Part shown: one piece after another, positions 10,397-20,100 of the stretch
Numbering within the stretch: the first letter of the stretch is position 1
Layout: each line of letters opens with the position of its first letter
Origin: Prorocentrum cordatum
Lineage: Eukaryota; Sar; Dinophyceae; Prorocentrales; Prorocentraceae
Direction: 5' to 3'
Assembly: GCA_963575745.1 (NCBI GenBank)
Contig: CAUYUJ010018493.1
Span: forward strand, 673,561-709,560
Length of the DNA stretch: 36,000 nucleotides
Notes under the pieces: generated by a model
What the model saw: only the letters and a program-made list of their open reading frames with translations
Databases searched by the model: none
Told to the model about the DNA's origin: nothing
Made by a program: the position numbers and the translations under genes

Positions 10397-10537
10397 AGCA
10401 CCAATACCGCTACTCCCCGTACCTCATCTGGGGTGCGTTCTCAGTCGGATTTCGACGCGAATCCAGCCGTGGCGACGAGGGTCTCCTAACAGGCCCACAG
10501 AAGCCAAGAAGAGGTAATGGTAGCGGTATCGATACTT
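10397..10537. mobile_element. 141-bp MITE-like element, copy 2
   Basis: Terminal inverted repeats at 10397-10413 and 10521-10537 match at 14 of 17 positions. The inner ten bases (ATACCGCTAC and its complement) are perfect. The interior aligns with 754-894. Similarity continues a little upstream (a GGGGAA block), so the true boundary might lie outside the inverted repeat. Confidence 0.6.
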
Positions 10538-10929
10538 TTTACTCCTCTGACCTGCTAAGCCCCCCTGCTACCTTAAAAGCCACCTCGCCTTCATAGCAGG
10601 CCGCTCCCCCTCGTGCCACCCCCTCGCGTGAGCCGCCAAGTCGGCTCCGACTCCCGTCACCGCGCGTGCCGTGCAATCTTCACCAGCACCTCTCTCCTCT
10701 GCCGGGGCCCCCCTCGAGGACACGGGAAGCCTCTTCCATGAACGCCGGGAACCCGCAATGGGGCCGCGGGCAGTCCACGACGGGCCGGGGGCATCCTCCC
10801 TGACCTTCACAGCATTGGGAAGCAATAAAGCAATACAGTTGTCGTTTCACCGTTTTCGACCTCCCAAGGCCCTCGACAGGCCCTGGGCCGGGCGATGGCT
10901 GGGTAAAGGTGCACCTGGCGCTGGATGGG

Positions 10930-11165
10930 CAGGGGTACCCAGCCGGCACGGCGGCGTACCCACCAGGCAGCAGCATTGGGCGAACGGGCATTGAGATGTC
11001 CCGCGGGATACCCACCCAGCGCTCAATTGGGCAGGGGTACCGAGCCAGCACGGTGGCGTACCCATCTGGCGGCAACATTGGAGGGGGGCGTGCACTAAGA
11101 TGCCCATCCCGCGGGATACCCATCCGGCGCTTGGTGGGTAGGGGTACCTAGCCGGCACGAGGATG
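10930..11165. repeat. 101-107 bp minisatellite, 2 copies plus a partial third
   Basis: GGGGTACC recurs at 10933, 11034 and 11141. Each copy continues with AGCC-GCACG, GGCGTACCCA, GCA-CATTGG, AGATG-CC and CCCGCGGGATACCCA. The third copy ends after GCCGGCACGA. Confidence 0.85.
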
Positions 11166-11171
11166 GTGCAT

Positions 11172-11350
11172 TTCTCGGTCGGAAGAAATTGGTGGAAACA
11201 TGAACTAGGAAGGCGTTGCAAGTAGATTGGGTTTCCGCCCGCCCCCTAAAGAGGACGGACAAGGTGAAGCCACTCGATCATTGAAGCAGGAAGACCCTTA
11301 AAGTACATTGGAACCTGGGACTCCAAGCATAACTACTTTCAACGACCGAT
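11172..11350. repeat. Dispersed repeat, copy also at 31436-31615
   Basis: Shared blocks in order: TCGGTCGGAAGAA, ACATGAA, AGGAAGGC, ATTGGG, then ATTGG-ACCTGGGA-TC and TCAACGAC. The partner at 31436 runs straight into the copy of the 1296-1402 repeat, so one longer element may be represented in pieces. Confidence 0.6.
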
Positions 11351-12038
11351 GGGGAAGACTGGACCCTTCGCCACCTCTTGACTGATCATCACCCCCCTCT
11401 GTTGGCCGCCTCCGATGACCGCGCCCCGCCCTGGCCTCGCGGGGCTCCCGCAACCTGACTGTGCCCTCTCGCCCCCGCGGGCGACCTCTCCGGGGGCCAG
11501 GAGCTGTCGCCGCTCGCCTCACCCCTCCTCTGGGTGCTTTCTCCAGGAGGGCGAGGCGAAGGAGAGGGGAAGGGGGGGGTTCGTTGGCTATCGGTGTGTC
11601 GACCCCTATCCCCGGCTTCGTGGTTCTTTTCGGAAGGGCCGGAAGTTTAGGGCCCAACCCTGGGATATACGATGGTGGGGCGTCCATCCTCGATAGGGGT
11701 GCGACCGGGTATAGCCCCCTTGGGGTGCAGCCCGAGGGCTCCCTCCGTCTCTGGGCGGCTCCACTTCTCGTCGGAAAGCCGGGGGTCGGAGAGGAAGCCT
11801 CGCCTGCGATGGGCGGCTCTCTCGTCAGGGGGCGCTCCCCAGCAGCTGCGCCTCGTTGGGCGCTCCCCGGGGGCGAGCGGCATCGCCCCGAGCGGCCGCC
11901 GGAGGCTCGAGCTAAGACACGAAGATTAAGTCGGGCGTGTCCCTCTGCAGGCAAATTTGGGAGGAAACAAATTATCCCAGTGCGACCCTACCTAGGAGTT
12001 GGAACCCCTAGGAAAGCAGCATTAGTAGTATCAGTAAC
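11351..12038. other. No gene recognised
   Basis: The GC-rich open frames (up to 218 codons on the minus strand and 195 on the plus strand) lack domains. There is one modest inverted similarity around 11660-11720 (GATATACGATGG, CGATAGGGGT). Confidence 0.35.
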
Positions 12039-12390
12039 GCTAAGCTAAAGCTAAGCTAAAGCTAAGCTAAAGCTAAGCTAAAGCTAAGCTAAAGATAAGC
12101 TAAAGCTGAGCAACAGCTAAGCTAAAGCTAAGCTACAGCTAAGCTAAAGCTAAACTAAAGATAAGCTAAATCTAAGCTAAAGCTAAGCTAAACGCTAAGC
12201 GGAAGCTAAGCAAAAGCTAAGCTACAGCTAAGGTAAAGCTAAGCTAAAGCTAAGCTAAACGCTAAGCGGAAGCTAAGCTAAACGCTAAGCAAAACAGCTA
12301 AGCGAAACGCTAAGCTAAAGCTAAGCTACAGCTAAGCTAAAGCTAAGCTAAAGCTAAGCTAAAGCTAAAGCTAAAGCTAAAGCTAAAGCT
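12039..12390. repeat. 11-bp satellite GCTAAGCTAAA, about 32 units
   Basis: A 352-bp block built from the 11-mer GCTAAGCTAAA, equivalent to a 6-mer GCTAAA alternating with a 5-mer GCTAA. Scattered variants contain ACAGCTAAG, AACGCTAAGCGGA or GATAAG. The last 30 bp are a pure GCTAAA hexamer run. The reverse strand reads TTTAGC TTAGC. Confidence 0.95.
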
Positions 12391-12440
12391 CCCAGGGGAC
12401 TGGGGGGAACCGCTCCCAGGGGACCGGGGGAACCGCCCGG
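12388..12440. repeat. 24-bp tandem pair
   Basis: GCTCCCAGGGGAC followed by a G-run and GAACC occurs at 12388 and 12412, directly after the 11-bp satellite. A third GAACCGCCCGGGG-like remnant follows. Confidence 0.75.
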
Positions 12441-12844
12441 GGCGTGTAGCACTGTCCGGCCCCTTTAAGCTAAGAGAGTAAGAACCCTTCTAGGCAGAGC
12501 CTAGGTAGGGAAAAAGCATAAAACAAATATTAAAAGTAGCAAACAAAAAGCTCAACAGATCGTCCCCCGACTATTTGTTGACTAGCTTTGGATACTCCTC
12601 CTGTAGAGGGGAGTGCCCGACTTAACCCGAAGACCACCGGGCGGACCCTCACCCTCCTCGTCGCCCCCCCTCCCCAATCTCGAGCGGCCCGCACTCGGCG
12701 TCTGTCCCTGTTTCGGCGGCGGGCGAGGGGGGAAATGAGGAGGAGAGGGCCTTCTTGCGACTGCCCGCAAGAGTGCCCCTGGGCAAGAGTGACCCTTTGG
12801 TGGCCCTGGGCAGGAGTGACCTTTGGTGCGCAGCTCAACGAAAG
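12441..12844. other. No gene recognised
   Basis: Only short GC-rich frames without domains. GGGCAAGAGTGACC and GGGCAGGAGTGACC at 12781-12822 form a short direct repeat. Confidence 0.35.
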
Positions 12845-12970
12845 ACGGTGGGTGACCAAACCTGGGTGCGCAAGCAGCTGCTACCGCTTCGCGCTCGGTG
12901 ATCGGGGGACTCCATTGGGCCTGCATCCAGGGTCACTCCGGCAATCAGATCACTCTTACGTCGAGTCGAT
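12845..12970. repeat. Interspersed repeat, copy 3 of 3
   Basis: Leading CCAAACCTGGGTGCGCAAGC, GCTGCTACCGCTTCGCG, GATCGGGGGAC, TTGGGCC and GCA-CC, then GGTCACT and TACGTCGAGTCGA. It runs straight into the palindrome cluster at 12971. Confidence 0.7.
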
Positions 12971-13105
12971 TCTCAGAAGGTGACAGGGGCTTCTCAGAAG
13001 CCCGCCGACCTTCTGAGAAGTGTTTTGCGTCTTCGGGGGAGGCTTAGACGAACATTTCTCAGAAGGCGGGGGGACTTCCGAGCCTTCTGACGAGGCCGTC
13101 TAATT
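12971..13105. repeat. Palindrome cluster C (TTCTCAGAAGG type)
   Basis: Contains TTCTCAGAAGG, GGCTTCTCAGAAGCC (a perfect 15-bp odd palindrome at about 12989-13003), CCTTCTGAGAAG, TTTCTCAGAAGG and GAGCCTTCTGACGAGGCC within about 130 bp, with G-rich spacers. Confidence 0.7.
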
Positions 13106-14460
13106 ATTATGAGTATTCTTCTTCTCGCCTCCCCCCCTCGCTCACCGCCGACTGTTGGTTGTCAAGGGAGCGGGCGGCCTGACGTCCGCTCCCCGCTGGG
13201 AGCGGCCCCCCCTCGCCAGACAGGGCAAGTTTGCCTGGGCAGGCTGTGGGTGGTAGATCTTGACAGACCACGTAGGAGCACATCACGAGTCAAAGGTCGG
13301 CCCATCTCTTGACAAGCCTGGCTGCTCGCCTCCAAGCAGAGCCGGCCCGTATCAAAGCCGGCCTTGGACGCCCATTTCGAAGCTTCTCGAACGGAGCGCG
13401 GCCAACTGAAGTGGGCAAGGATGGACCGAGGAGGCAAGGATGCAGGGGTACCCTTGGGAAAGATGCCCATCCCTATTATACGGGTTGACTGTACACGCGG
13501 GACTCGGGTTTGCCATACACAGAATATGCTGGACCATTTGCCCCGGGTGTCCGAACGCGTGCGTTCAGACAAGCGGCAAGCGTGGTGCGCACGCGCGCTC
13601 AGGCACCTCGGATGGGTGCCCGGCGGAAACTCATGAGCAGAACGAGTAGCGCGGGTCACCAGCTAACACCGACCCGATTCTGTACGGAAAGAAAGGTCTC
13701 CGACCCACGCGAGTTAAATCATGCTTGCGCCTCCACGATTGTAGTCGCCGGTGCTGTCGTCTTCACGTTTTTGTCGCCTCCCCCTCCCTCGCCGACCTAG
13801 GGAGCAACATGGTGAAGACGAGGGAATCATGACGACACGGAGGATGACGAGGACGAGGAAGGGGGGGGGGACGAAGAGGAGGCCAGAGAAGGAATGGGAT
13901 GACACTAGTAACGCCGAGGAGGAGGAGGAGACTGACTGACTGACAACCCTGGGCGAACGAAGGTACGAATGGTCTGACTGCTACCTTGGGATTTGCTGGG
14001 CGGCATGCCTGAATGGCTGCAACTTTGCTACACATTGGCACTGGTGGAAAAAAAAAACACTCGGGCCCCCAGTGAACCCAGAAGGTTTGAGCACAGGGCG
14101 CTAGGGTGGCGGCCCACGCGATTGTCTCACCAGAAAGATTAGGAGCGACCAGCACCGTACCCTATGACGCAGGACCCCCCACGACATCCCACATCACAGG
14201 GCTAGGAGCGAGGCGCCCCCAACCTCTGCCTTGCTCCGGGGGACGATTTTGTCTCCCCCTACCTTTACCTTTGGCCCGTTTCTGAGGACGCGGCTGCATT
14301 TTCGCACTCGGGATGAACCGGCACCTGCTATCCTCCAGAGCGGATTCAGAGAGGGAGGAGGTAAAAGAGGCGAGCAGAGCTTCTCTACTCACAAAGCCTC
14401 GGGCAACCAATTCATTAAGACGCTGACTGTCAGCAAGGCTCCACATCCTCCTTCCTCATT
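13106..14460. other. No gene recognised
   Basis: 13441-13500 carries the short repeat shared with 1684-1741. 13855-13935 is GA-rich and ends in an (ACTG)n run. The remaining frames show no domain. Confidence 0.4.
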
Positions 14461-14470
14461 TCGGCCTCGC

Positions 14471-15270
14471 CTAGTTGGGCTCCAGTTCGTTCAAGAGCGC
14501 TCGCGCGTCCCTCTCCAAAGCCCCACGCGGGGCTGCTCCGATCAGAATCTCCCCCCCGTGCCTGACGATCTCCAAGCGAATGGTGCCTTCGAGCTGCTGC
14601 GCGATGTCCGTGGTCGACAGAGCCCACTGCAGTCGCGCCTTGCCCTCCATGCGCTTGGACTTCTGCTTGGCCTCTTTTCCCTGCGGCACGCGCGCCCTGA
14701 AATACTTAATGTCCGTCGCTGCGTCCTTGAGCTCGTGCTTCATGATGCGTTCCCTCCAGCGCTGCGTCAGCGTGACCCTCGCTTGGCCTTCCTCTGTGCT
14801 CGCGAGGAGCGCCCTCATGAAATCCTTCCAAACATGAAGGGGTGGGCTGCCCAGCTGCTCCGCGTCGTCCGTCTGCTTGTCCCCCACGGCTTTCTCTTCG
14901 AGGTCCATCGCCGCCTCGTGGTGGAGCTTGCCCGCCTGAGTGGCTGCCTCGATGCGCGGAGCCGCCGTCGGGGCAATTGTTGTGACGAAGGCCAAACTGA
15001 TGACTGACCTGGGATCTCCTGCCATGCTGAGCGCCAGCATTGCGAGGATGAGCACGATCTGGTGCGCGGCTTGAGATTTGGTGGCGCCTTTGCCTGCCGC
15101 TCCATTGGCTTGCTCCGCGAGCTCGTCGGCCTTCGCTTTCTTGTGATCTGAGGCGCTGGCTCCTCCCGCGGGGCGCTTGCCCCTGGGTAGTCCCCGCCCC
15201 GCTTGCCCGACGCCTAGCTCCTTCATCCGCGACGGATCCTCGCTGTCCTGCTCTACGTCGTCGGCCGTGT
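14471..15270 (-). pseudogene. LINE polyprotein C-terminal domain
   Basis: An open minus-strand frame of at least 250 codons starts upstream of the ATG at 15226; the preceding codons (DVEQDSEDPSR) are also open. It has a Lys/Arg-rich basic stretch (GKRPAGG, SDHKKAKADE), then a hydrophobic helix (about residues 57-90), then a charged helical region ending in LLNELEPN and a stop. Composition and layout match the C-terminal part of dinoflagellate LINE polyproteins as I know them. Function is unknown. This is the longest undamaged stretch of the element. As a stand-alone host gene it would be a helical basic protein, but the upstream zinc fingers and RT argue for the LINE. Confidence 0.6.
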
Positions 15271-15663
15271 GGAATTATTCTTGCCAACGGCAGCGGGCGC
15301 ACGTATATCTGGAACAAAAAGTAGATGGCAAGCGAGATGATCTCGAAGCTCGAGCCAAGAACCTGCTACGAAGTCGCATCCAGGACATTGCAGTGTCTTT
15401 GGTTCTTGGGCTGGGCCGAGTGCCCGAGCGTCATCGACCACGCAGTGCCCTCTTTAAAAGGAACGGGCCAGACGTCGGCGCGCGGTGACCTCTGAGGCGA
15501 AGACCGTTTCACACACGACGCACACGTTGGTCGGGTTCAAGAACGACGCGACGTTGACTATACTGCGTCCTTGTCGAGCGTGCGTGCGAAGAGCGCGCTT
15601 CGAATATGCTCTACCGCGCATCCTGCCACCGGCGTCCACCTTGCACTTAAACTCCTCCCCCAC
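15253..15663 (-). pseudogene. LINE C2H2 zinc-finger region
   Basis: Two adjacent minus-strand frames. The downstream one (15441-15253) holds a complete C2H2 finger CPGC-x12-HLACH with the canonical C-x2-C-x12-H-x3-H spacing. The upstream one (15663-15454) holds CVVCETVF followed by a basic helix in which the expected histidines are missing. Nucleic-acid-binding fingers after the RT are common in LINE polyproteins of this type. A frameshift separates the two fingers. Confidence 0.6.
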
Positions 15664-15713
15664 CTCTCACCTCCTCCTCCTCCTCCTCCTCGGCGTTTCC
15701 TGTTTAAGCTGGT

Positions 15714-16345
15714 GTGCATGTTGGGGGCGGTGCGTGTTTCCTGCGTTCGTCTCCTCGGGTAGTGTCGACATCGATTGTGAAACAATCTTCACGAATGAGT
15801 GGGTCGTTTCGCCAGGCCACGATATGCGGGCCAGCGCGCTCCTGCAGTTCTGCAGCCTCGTCAGAGACTCCGGTGAGCGAGTCGGCGTCTTGCTGCGCCC
15901 GCTTTGCCCAAGGGTGGGCCAGCACAGAAATAAAATCACCACTATTCACCGCGCTCGTCGTCTGCCCGCTGACGGTTCCACAAAGGGCCCCGAAGAACTG
16001 GGCGCCGTTGTTCCTGCCCTTGGCCGCCTGCTGTAGCCGCTGCAACCTTCCCACTCGCAGCTCCACTTCTGGCCTGGGAATCTTCCAGTGCGCCAGTACT
16101 TCTCTGTTCGTCAGCGAGCGCGCGGCGCCGCCCTCCTCGACGCGCGCGCGCGCTGCACCTCTCATGGCAATCCGGGCCAAGGAGGCGATGACCCCATCGA
16201 GCGCGTCGAACTGCTTACGCGCGAGCAAGAGGGCCTCCGCCGCTGTGAGCGCAGCGTTGACCACTCTTCCGATTAGCGCTTGGCATTCCAGAAAGATCCC
16301 ATTGAATAAAAAAGGCAGCCTTGATTGCTGAAATCCTCTTTGCAA
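15714..16345 (-). pseudogene. LINE post-RT helical segment
   Basis: A minus-strand frame of about 213 codons follows the reverse transcriptase. Its recognisable part is HWKIPRPEVELRVGRLQRLQ followed by Gln/Ala-rich helices and NNGAQFFGALCG. Dinoflagellate and other LINEs have an Arg/Leu-rich helical segment at this position, between the RT thumb and the zinc fingers. Acidic and tryptophan-poor helices continue to the stop. No catalytic motif was recognised. Confidence 0.55.
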
Positions 16346-16401
16346 GCTCGATGCCGAAAATCTGGATGCGCGTTAGAATGGGGCCCGAATAGCGCGTTTG
16401 T

Positions 16402-17009
16402 TCAACAATCTGGCCTTCCCACATTTTCTCGTTCCCGTCGCCGTAACCCCCTTCTCGTTATGCCACTTCCAATTCCATGCAATGCCATGAGGTTAACCTG
16501 CTTCGCATTGTTCTGGGCCAGTCCGATCTGCAACAACTTTTCATCCATGGGCTTGTCGCAGCCCTGCGCTTTGCCGCGCAACTTATCCAAATGAACGTCC
16601 TCTTTAGCAGCCGGCCTCTGTAGCAAGACTATGCTGTTGATGTCGTCAGCGTGCACAGGCAGACTTACGTCCACCTCGTGTCGCGTAATCGGGCACTTGA
16701 CCACCAACTCGTTATCTGCTTCATCGTTATGTCTCCACTGCGTCGTCCATGGCTCAATGGCACGGGTAGAGGCGCGGGGGAAGCAGTGCGCCATAAACGG
16801 GCCCCCCATGAGGCCCCCCTCCGTCGGCCTGCAGTGGGGCATGCCTTCTTTGCTGGAAGTTGCACCTGCGTATGCAGAATGCGTTGATGAGCCAGTCGAC
16901 GGTCCTTCTCCCGCGCCAAAATTGCAGCCGCCTTCTCCATGTACTGCCGGCCCACTGATGGAAAAGCGTTGGCCATGTCCTTAAAACTGTCAATATAAGA
17001 GCACTTCAA
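16402..17009 (-). pseudogene. LINE reverse transcriptase
   Basis: Two overlapping minus-strand frames, 17009-16850 and 16842-16402, carry RT palm motifs in order. Motif A is KDMANAFPSV, with the catalytic Asp at about 16970. A GLMGGPFMAHCF segment corresponds to motif B. HADD (about 16640-16655) corresponds to the YADD box with both Asp intact. AQNNAKQVNL lies where the next conserved block is expected. The frame changes at about 16845, between motifs A and B. The catalytic acids appear preserved while the frame is broken, which suggests fairly recent decay. Confidence 0.75.
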
Positions 17010-17129
17010 CTGTCGTTGCGCGTATCATGTTATCATTGAGGCCATGATCGATGTCTCTCTGCGCCGCCCAGATGCACGTCCGCGACGTTCGGCCGGCAAA
17101 GGGGCGAGGCGACGAGCTTTGATACAGCC

Positions 17130-17275
17130 GGGGGGGGGGGGGGGGGGGGGGATGATTAAAAATTATCCGAATGCGCGAAGAATGCGTAACGAGCGCCGCC
17201 CTTTTGGGCCCTGGCTGCTCGTTTTGTTGTTTCCGTTTTTTTTTCTTGTTATATATATATATACTATATAAAAAA
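17130..17275. repeat. G22 homopolymer and AT-rich (TA)n tract inside the LINE
   Basis: 22 consecutive G residues at 17130-17151, then an AT-rich stretch with T-run (17237-17245) and (TA)n (about 17251-17262). This is strikingly AT-rich compared with its surroundings. It falls between linker and RT segments, so it could be a small insertion into the LINE or a slippage product. Confidence 0.85.
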
Positions 17276-17639
17276 TAATGATAAAAAACGAAGATATCAG
17301 ATTATTGCTTAAGCGCTTTCCTTGTCGTTTTTTTTGGCGCTCCGACGCATGCCAGTTAAGCGGGGTGCTCTGATGATAGCGCATGTTGTAACAAACAGCC
17401 ATGTGGAGGCACGCTTCAATTTAGCTGCTGTCGGCGTCTTGCAAGTCAAAGCCAACTCCCTTGCGCGAAGCATCTCGCTGTGGGTGTAGAATCGCCCAGA
17501 GAAGCTCCGCGGGCGGGGAGCCAGCTGGGCACGCCTTTCTCTTTGGAGTCTGAACCAGATACCATCGTAGCCTTTTGATGTCGCGCCGACTTTCAAGAGA
17601 AGCATCAGTGGCGCGATCGTCAGGGAACTCAGAAACGCC

Positions 17640-18192
17640 AGCATTTTTCCTCCATATATTGCCAAGGGTCAGTGACGTTGGGCAACTCATCTGGAACTTC
17701 TTCACATTCAAGCTCGTGCCCCTGTACTTGTGGGCCAGGTGTTACCTCTACTGCGCTCGCACCTCCGTCCTTGCCCTCCAACTTGAGCGCGTCCATCCGC
17801 TCTTGCTTCGTCGGGTTCGCAAGGGGCAGAGCTCGAAGGTCACGTATTTGTGTGCCCGTCCTGTTGTTCCCCCGTCGAATGGTAGCGCGGCGCGCCTGAG
17901 CAAATCTCCGCCATTCCCAATGCTGGTGAATCTCCTCTTCGATGGCCGCTCTGGTCTCATGTCGCGCCCGCGCCCTGACTTTCCCACATTCCTCTGAGAT
18001 GGTTTTGATGTGTGCCTGCGCTGGTTCGAGAATCACTGGTGATGCCCATGTCGCTTCTCGTAAATCGCGTCTCTGTCGCAAAATCGCCAGACGGGCCCGC
18101 CGGAGAACTCTATAAGATTCGTCAACAAAGCGTGGGGAAAGGAAGTCGCCCAGCCCGATCCTGACCATGCGTTGCTCCAAGAAGGTGAACAA
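17640..18192 (-). pseudogene. LINE linker between endonuclease and RT
   Basis: A minus-strand frame of 187 codons. It is rich in Arg and Glu, with repeated helical segments such as EEIHQHWEWRRFAQARRAT and an acidic tail (LECEEVPDELPNVTDPWQYM). It sits exactly between the endonuclease and RT segments, where LINE polyproteins carry a basic helical linker. No catalytic motif is expected or seen. A short frame at 17665-17309 probably continues it toward the RT. Confidence 0.5.
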
Positions 18193-18489
18193 CGCGTAGG
18201 GCGCCTTCTGCGAACCCAGCTGAACCCATTCCTCCTGACTACTAAGCGAGAAAAATCGTCGAGTTGTGTAAGGTAATCGTGCTGGAGTTCACCGTGCCGA
18301 AAGGCGTAAACTAGTGCATATCGGTTCCATGTTTCTTGACTTCACTCTGTCTCGTTATCATTGCAAGCTGCCAATCTGTCATAAAGAATACGCGCATGCA
18401 CTGGTGCGTGGTCCCGCAATTCACGACGCCGCATGAGTTGTGGGCGTCGTCCTCATTTCAGCAACGGGGTACTCTTTTAAAGTGCGTCT

Positions 18490-19190
18490 TTCCGCGAGGG
18501 AGGGCCCATGATGTAGACGACTCTGGAGGATTAGCCCTTGTTGCCAAACCGCGTTGGATCCAAGCGGCCGCTGTAAACTGCCATGTGATGCCGTGCCAAG
18601 ACTTCTCTGATATTATCACCCGCGCCCTTCGTGAATTCCTTCGTCGCGTTTTGCTCGCTGGTGACCACCTCTCCGACGTAGCCTGCCTTCGCAAGAGAGC
18701 CCAATCCGATGCCGTCGTTGAGGTCGGTGAATATGAGCGGCAGTGAAGAGTGCGGGGTGCTCAACAGCACCTGGTCCAACCACCGTGTCATGCGCGCGCA
18801 GGTCTCCGCGTAATGTGCACCAACCTTTGCCGACTTCGGGCGTGGTGGAAAATGCATCGCAATCGCCGTGAGGTCCAGCAGCCCGCTCTTGCACCGTGCT
18901 GCCAGGACTCACCCTTGAAGTGGCGCTGGTGTGGTAAAAACTCGTCGTAGGTGATCGTTGGAAAAGCGCCTTCCCCACAAGAGCCGGCATCCAACTGAAT
19001 GGTTTGTGTAAGCTCCCTGGCCCCAGCCTGAATCAATAATCAATATTCCCGTTGCGTCTGGCTGGAGCCCGTGCGTGCAGCCAGGGGGGGCCTTGGACTG
19101 TGTGCCCACGAGCGCGGACACGTCAAAGTTGCGAACTTCGTCGCTGGTGTCCTCGGCCCTGACCCCCAGCGCAAACAACGGGTCGAAGAC
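18490..19190 (-). pseudogene. LINE endonuclease (EEP/AP-like), broken
   Basis: Minus-strand pieces match the endonuclease/exonuclease/phosphatase fold used by LINEs. NFDVSALVGTQSK (about 19130) is the early strand with the metal-binding region, where the usual QE(T/S) is TQSK. CDAFSTT/MHFPPRP and LPLIFTDLNDGIG (about 18740) is the GDFN-equivalent block. DPTRFGNKG followed, after a frameshift near 18540, by ESSTSWALPRGK is the block equivalent to S-x-IDY-x-A-x-P. Several catalytic residues deviate and at least two frameshifts are present, so no active enzyme is expected. Confidence 0.55.
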
Positions 19191-19347
19191 CCCCACGAGC
19201 AGTGGCAGCGCCCTCATGGACCTGCCAGCGTGGGGCCTGGCCGCCTGCGCAGCCGCCATCGCCCGCGCCGCTGCGCGGTTCCTGGCAGTGCGGGGGGGGC
19301 CGGGGCCCCAGCGTGCGGCCTCACATCCTGTTCTTGGGCGGGGGCTG

Positions 19348-19430
19348 AGGAGGAGGAGGAGGAGGAGGAGGAGGAGGAGGAGGAGGAGGACGAGGAGAAG
19401 GAGGAGGAGGAAGAGGATGGGGAGGATGGG
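19348..19430. repeat. (GAG)n microsatellite
   Basis: An almost pure GAG/GGA run with a few GAC and AAG interruptions, inside the 5' part of the LINE. Confidence 0.95.
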
Positions 19431-19589
19431 AGAAACATTTGATAGTCCAAGTCTGATGGTCCAGGCCTTCGAGGCTCAAACGGTGCTCGTCAGACCTGGT
19501 CGCAACCCTCATGACGCTTCGGGGCAACACGCAGAGGATACGACGAACGTAGCAAGGAAGTCAAACTCACTGGAGCATGTTTCTTCCCC

Positions 19590-19835
19590 ACTCCGCTCTT
19601 CCCCGCTGTCCCTCTCAACTTCCCCCCTGCGAGCACTGCCAATCCTTCCCCTCCTTCCTCCCTCCCTCCCTCCACCTCCTTTTCCTCTCCATCTCCCTCC
19701 CTCTCCCCCCCTTGCGCTCCCTCCTTTCCTCTCCCTCTCTCTCTCTCTCTGCTCTTGCTCCCCCCGTCTGCCCCCTCTTTGTCCACGTTCCATGTATCCT
19801 CCTCCCGCTCCTCCTTCTGCTCCTCTGCGATCCCC
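19590..19835. repeat. CTC/CCT pyrimidine-rich tract
   Basis: A long imperfect TCCCTCC/CTCTC tract. Proline/serine frames on one strand and Arg/Glu/Gly frames on the other are artefacts of it. Confidence 0.85.
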
Positions 19836-19854
19836 CATTACTCATTAAAGCCCT

Positions 19855-20100
19855 CGGCACACCGTCGTATCGGTAGTATGGGTCGGACAAGGCGCGCGTG
19901 TTTGGTTTCAACTGGTCGTCTCCGACAACCTTGAACTCCCAAGAGCTAAACGGACATAGAGGATCGTGCTCGTAATTGCGCTCTCGCCAAAGATGTTCTC
20001 GCAGCTTCTGATACTGCGAGGAGAGAACATGAATGGCAACCTGTTTCAAATACGTAGAGGTCGACGGACATGTCTTCCACCACGCTCTAGCCTGTGACCT
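19855..20100 (-). pseudogene. LINE N-terminal domain fragment
   Basis: An open minus-strand frame from just after a TGA at about 20101. It reads through RAWWKTCPSTSTYLKQ, LWRERNYEHDPLCPFSSWEF and RALSDPYYRYDGVPR. Tryptophan and cysteine content and an amphipathic pattern differ from the surrounding low-complexity frames. The pattern of an Arg/Trp helix, D-P-x-CP, a short strand, then a YYRY-G-P block is what I associate with the region before the endonuclease in dinoflagellate LINEs. Function is unknown. The frame runs into a pyrimidine/purine tract below 19850. Confidence 0.45.

Larger units (their letters stand above)
14471..20100 (-). mobile_element. Degenerate LINE-type retrotransposon (dinoflagellate type)
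   Basis: Minus-strand fragments in the correct order for a non-LTR retrotransposon are: N-terminal domain (20100-19855), endonuclease (19190-18490), linker (18192-17640), reverse transcriptase (17009-16402), post-RT helical segment (16345-15714), C2H2 zinc fingers (15663-15253) and C-terminal domain (15270-14471). The whole is too broken by frameshifts to give one protein. Simple-sequence tracts at 19348-19430 and 19620-19830 interrupt the 5' part, and a G22 run with a TA tract at 17130-17270 lies between linker and RT. No target-site duplication or 3' tail was identified below 14471, so the ends are approximate. Confidence 0.75.
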
